A stretch of DNA of 64,000 nt. It comes from an uncultured Clostridium sp. (lineage in GTDB: Bacteria; Bacillota; Clostridia; Lachnospirales; Lachnospiraceae). A program made the position numbers and the translations under genes. Below are positions 61,762-64,000 of this stretch, in pieces. The stretch's first letter is position 1. Each line of letters opens with the position of its first letter. The notes under the pieces were generated by a model. That model saw only the letters and a program-made list of their open reading frames with translations. It did not search any database and had not been told where the DNA came from. The DNA lies in contig CAKSBP010000008.1 of the NCBI GenBank assembly GCA_934438135.1, forward strand, positions 25,047-89,046, given 5' to 3'.

Positions 61762-63261
61762 TCATTCCATCTTGTTTAAATTCCTCAGCTGCTTCTCACT
61801 TAACCCCTCATTGGCAGGTCCATTCATCAGCCTTCCGTCTGCATGAAAACGAGAACCATGGCATGGGCAGTCCCATGACTTCTCCTGCTGGTTCCACTCT
61901 AAAAGACATCCTAAATGCGGACATCGTGCCAAAAAGGAATGATACGTTCCATTTTTCTCTCGATACACGGCTATTTTATACCCATGATTTGTAATCACAG
62001 CACCTTGCCCTGGCTGAATTTCATCCAAATCCTCTTTTTTTACTCCTGCCTTATGAGGAATCATATGGCTCATAGCCGTTTTCATATGATTTTTTAATTC
62101 TTCTTTTGATGTTTTTAAATCGAAACGCCCAGGGTTATAAATAGACTCCTCTTTTGAGTCACCAAAACAAATCATTTCCGTTAAAATCATTGCTGATACC
62201 ATAGCATGGGACATTCCCCATTTATTAAATCCTGTAGCTATATAAACATCAGAACTGTCTTTAGTGTAATGTCCAATGTACGGAATCTTATCTAACGTCA
62301 TACAATCCTGATTTGCCATACAATAACAGATTTTAGCATCCTTATAATAGCGCATCACCGCTTCTTCCAATTCTTCAATATTATTCTGCTTTTGATTCAA
62401 TCCCGGTCTATGGTTCTGCCCTGCCACAATCAAATAATCCTTATATTTACGAAAAGAAAATCCTGTATTATGTGCTCCCACATACATTCCATACAAAAGT
62501 GCTTCAGGTGCCTCTGCCACAATAATATTTTCTCTCTCCTGATACATCCTGGCAGCATAGAATCCTTTCAGTTTTTCAAATGGATAATGATTTGCAATTA
62601 CAATATCCTCGGCCTCTACCTCCCATGTCTTAGTACTGCCATCTTCCTGTTTCACAGAAACCTCCAGCGTATGTTCACCCTTCCTACGTTCTACGGTAGA
62701 TTCCTCATAAATATCCAATTGTTCCGCTACTGCTTTCAAAAATTTGAAAGGATGAAAGTTCGCCTGATTTGAAAACCTTACTGCTCCTTCTACTGAAAAA
62801 GGCAATGCGGTCTCTGTAGTAAACTCAGCGTCAATTCCAAGTGTCCTTGCAGCTTCTACTTCCTTTTTCAGACATTCTGTATTCTGTAATGTATAGACAT
62901 ACGAATCCTCTCTTTGAAAATCACATTCGATTTTTAACTCATTAATTATCCTTTCATATTCCTCAATAGAGCGTTGATTGTAAGTTGCATACTCCCTTGC
63001 CTTCTCAACTCCAAAATTCTGAATTAAATCCTGATAAATAATATTATGCTGGGAGGTAATTTTTGCAGTTGTATTTAACGTCATGCCTTGCCCAATTCGC
63101 CCAGAATCCAGAACAACCACTTTTTTCCCATGCTTTTTTAGAGAATATGCAATTAAGGATCCAGCCATCCCGCCACCAATCACAGCTACCTCTGTTTTCA
63201 AGTTTTGGTTTAATGATGGCCTTTTTACAATTTTTACATCACTCCAAATCGATTCAAACAT
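61762..63261 (-). CDS. FAD-dependent oxidoreductase with C-terminal Rieske [2Fe-2S] domain
   Basis: The 499-residue protein has an N-terminal DAO-type FAD domain (AVIGGGMAGSLIAYSLKKHG, about residues 22-41) and a C-terminal Rieske domain (about 405-499) with both ligand pairs: CPHLGC and CPCHGSRF. This fusion is known from Bacillus and clostridia, where its substrate is undefined; a glycine-betaine or amine-like substrate is possible but unproven. It is cytoplasmic. I start at ATG 63261, preceded by AGGGA; the upstream ATG at 63282 sits over the site. Confidence 0.87.
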   Translation of the reverse strand: MFESIWSDVKIVKRPSLNQNLKTEVAVIGGGMAGSLIAYSLKKHGKKVVVLDSGRIGQGMTLNTTAKITSQHNIIYQDLIQNFGVEKAREYATYNQRSIEEYERIINELKIECDFQREDSYVYTLQNTECLKKEVEAARTLGIDAEFTTETALPFSVEGAVRFSNQANFHPFKFLKAVAEQLDIYEESTVERRKGEHTLEVSVKQEDGSTKTWEVEAEDIVIANHYPFEKLKGFYAARMYQERENIIVAEAPEALLYGMYVGAHNTGFSFRKYKDYLIVAGQNHRPGLNQKQNNIEELEEAVMRYYKDAKICYCMANQDCMTLDKIPYIGHYTKDSSDVYIATGFNKWGMSHAMVSAMILTEMICFGDSKEESIYNPGRFDLKTSKEELKNHMKTAMSHMIPHKAGVKKEDLDEIQPGQGAVITNHGYKIAVYREKNGTYHSFLARCPHLGCLLEWNQQEKSWDCPCHGSRFHADGRLMNGPANEGLSEKQLRNLNKME

Positions 63262-63390
63262 ATAAAATCCCTGCCTTTCCACTTATTGATACTGTAACCA
63301 GAACGGCTGGAATTATGTAGTTTCCATTTTATTTTACGCATTAGTTTTAGAATATAACAAAAAAGCCTTGTAAACACAAGACCTTTCATA

Positions 63391-63475
63391 TGCAGTTGAC
63401 GGGACTTGAACCCGTACCCAGTTATCCCAGACTAGATCCTTAGTCTAGCGCGTATGCCAATTCCGCCACAACTGC
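63391..63475 (-). tRNA. tRNA-Leu (anticodon AAG)
   Basis: The 85-base gene folds with acceptor GCAGTTG/CAACTGC, anticodon stem CTAGA/TCTAG with loop CTAAGGA, a class II variable arm and a T-loop GGTTCAAGTCC. The discriminator is A and the CCA end is not encoded. A34 is probably changed to inosine. It has its own promoter. Confidence 0.95.
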
Positions 63476-63516
63476 TTATTCGCTATGAAGTTTTTCATTT
63501 GCCTCACGCAAGAGAT

Positions 63517-63545
63517 ATAATACCATCTTCTCATATAAAAGTCAA
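63517..63545 (-). promoter_or_regulatory. Promoter of tRNA-Leu
   Basis: Minus-strand TTGACT (63545-63540), 17-base spacer, TATTAT (63522-63517), about 35 bases before the mature 5' end. Confidence 0.75.
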
Positions 63546-63639
63546 CAAAAATTTAAAACTTTTTATTTCCATTTTCTTAATGAATTTTCTTGTCTTTCAT
63601 TAGTACTTTAACAGCTGCTTTTTTCAAGCAAAAAAATAA

Positions 63640-63711
63640 CTCCCCAAGCTGGGCTCGAACCAGCAACACCACGGTTAACAGCCGTGTGCTCTACCATTGA
63701 GCTATTGAGGA
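63640..63711 (-). tRNA. tRNA-Asn (anticodon GTT)
   Basis: The 72-base gene folds with acceptor TCCTCAA/TTGGGGA (one G-T), anticodon stem CACGG/CCGTG with loop CTGTTAA, and T-arm GCTGGTTCGAGCCCAGC. The discriminator is G; CCA is not encoded. TTATTTTTTT follows its 3' end and may end the transcript. Confidence 0.95.
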
Positions 63712-63721
63712 ATATATTTAT

Positions 63722-63749
63722 ATTATAATACGTTTACCAAAAAAATCAA
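63722..63749 (-). promoter_or_regulatory. Promoter of tRNA-Asn
   Basis: Minus-strand TTGATT (63749-63744), 16-base spacer, TATAAT (63727-63722). Confidence 0.75.
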
Positions 63750-63882
63750 GTATTTTTTATAACTTTTTTTATTTTTTCTGATTCATTTATGATAAAGTCC
63801 TAATGTATCACTTTTGACTATGTCCAAATAACAAATATGTAGTATGATAGTATCTCAATATTATTTTAAGAGGTACTTTGAT

Positions 63883-63996
63883 ATGAGAAAGGTTTTATTA
63901 AATATGAATGAACGGGAGTTTGGCAGTTCAATACTCAAAAAATCTATCGCCGGCCTTGTAAAACCTGCTTTTTTTATGTCAATTTTTTTGTTTTAG
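63883..63996 (+). CDS. Possible 37-codon peptide at the window end
   Basis: ATG at 63883 follows AAGAGGT with good spacing, and the frame ends with TAG at 63994-63996. The product starts MRKVLLNMNEREFGSS, then becomes hydrophobic (AGLVKPAFFMSIFLF), like a small amphipathic or membrane-active peptide. A TTGACT near 63814 is not well spaced to a -10 box. It may be real, or part of a frameshifted gene that continues past the window. Confidence 0.3.
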   Translation: MRKVLLNMNEREFGSSILKKSIAGLVKPAFFMSIFLF

Positions 63997-64000
63997 GGTA

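Noticed and set aside
1..64000. CRISPR arrays, prophage, insertion sequences or att sites
   Set aside because: No regularly spaced repeats, transposase, integrase or terminal inverted repeats with target duplications were found. The two tRNA genes show no adjacent integrase or partial tRNA copy.

Overview
The window looks like a chromosomal segment of a low-GC anaerobic Firmicute, most likely a member of the Lachnospiraceae (clostridial cluster XIVa). Pointers are AT-rich intergenic DNA, strong AGGAGG ribosome binding sites, near-consensus sigma-A promoters with 16-18 bp spacers, a CIRCE-controlled groESL operon, a dnaG-rpoD-trmK cluster, FeoAB, a SleB-type wall hydrolase and several small families that I associate with this group. 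Almost all genes lie on the minus strand. No phage, insertion sequence, integrase or CRISPR array is visible.

Layout. 1-3 kb: the cut end of a condensation-domain protein, then two CobW-type metal GTPases, one with a very His-rich segment. 3-7 kb: a Na+/solute symporter of PutP type and serA/serC (serine synthesis). 7-12 kb: leuB-ilvD-ilvB behind a consensus promoter and a T-box leader. 12-19 kb: an eight-gene, tightly coupled operon that looks like a lipid-linked sugar synthesis, flipping and transfer system (FAD oxidoreductase, two polyprenyl-phosphate-type glycosyltransferases, epimerase, polytopic transferase, sugar isomerase, EmrE-like pair). 19-29 kb: an orphan gene, RNase P RNA on the plus strand, a nucleoside kinase, trmK, rpoD, dnaG, feoB, feoA (with a possible 15-codon CxxC leader peptide) and aroD.

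29-36 kb: an AgrC/AgrA-like two-component pair with a short overlapping upstream reading frame, a HAD phosphatase, metY, divergent mutY and a secreted CAP protein. 36-41 kb: ilvN-ilvC with a promoter/operator-like dyad and leader hairpin, then an LCP wall-polymer ligase with two family 2 glycosyltransferases. 41-46 kb: two methionine-cycle enzymes (metH without the reactivation domain; an Hcy methyltransferase-MTHFR fusion) and an amidase. 46-53 kb: pyk, guaB, a small membrane protein and groESL. 53-57 kb: a Cys/His-motif protein, a DUF2225-like protein, glnS and a SleB-like hydrolase. 57-64 kb: a eukaryote-type HisA, a large lipoprotein, a DUF421 protein, a patatin, a FAD-Rieske oxidoreductase, tRNA-Leu and tRNA-Asn.

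How the parts fit. Branched-chain amino acid synthesis is split into two separately controlled units (T-box leuB-ilvD-ilvB; operator/leader ilvN-ilvC), so the large and small acetolactate synthase subunits are about 29 kb apart. Serine, methionine and purine steps (serA/serC, metY/metH/MTHFR, guaB) are nearby but in separate transcription units. Cell-envelope functions recur: the glycan operon, LCP plus glycosyltransferases, amidase, SleB and CAP proteins. The strongest candidate for an undescribed system is the 12.2-19.1 kb glycan operon. Smaller leads are the FeoAB leader peptide, the T-box with an extra hairpin and the isolated eukaryote-type HisA.
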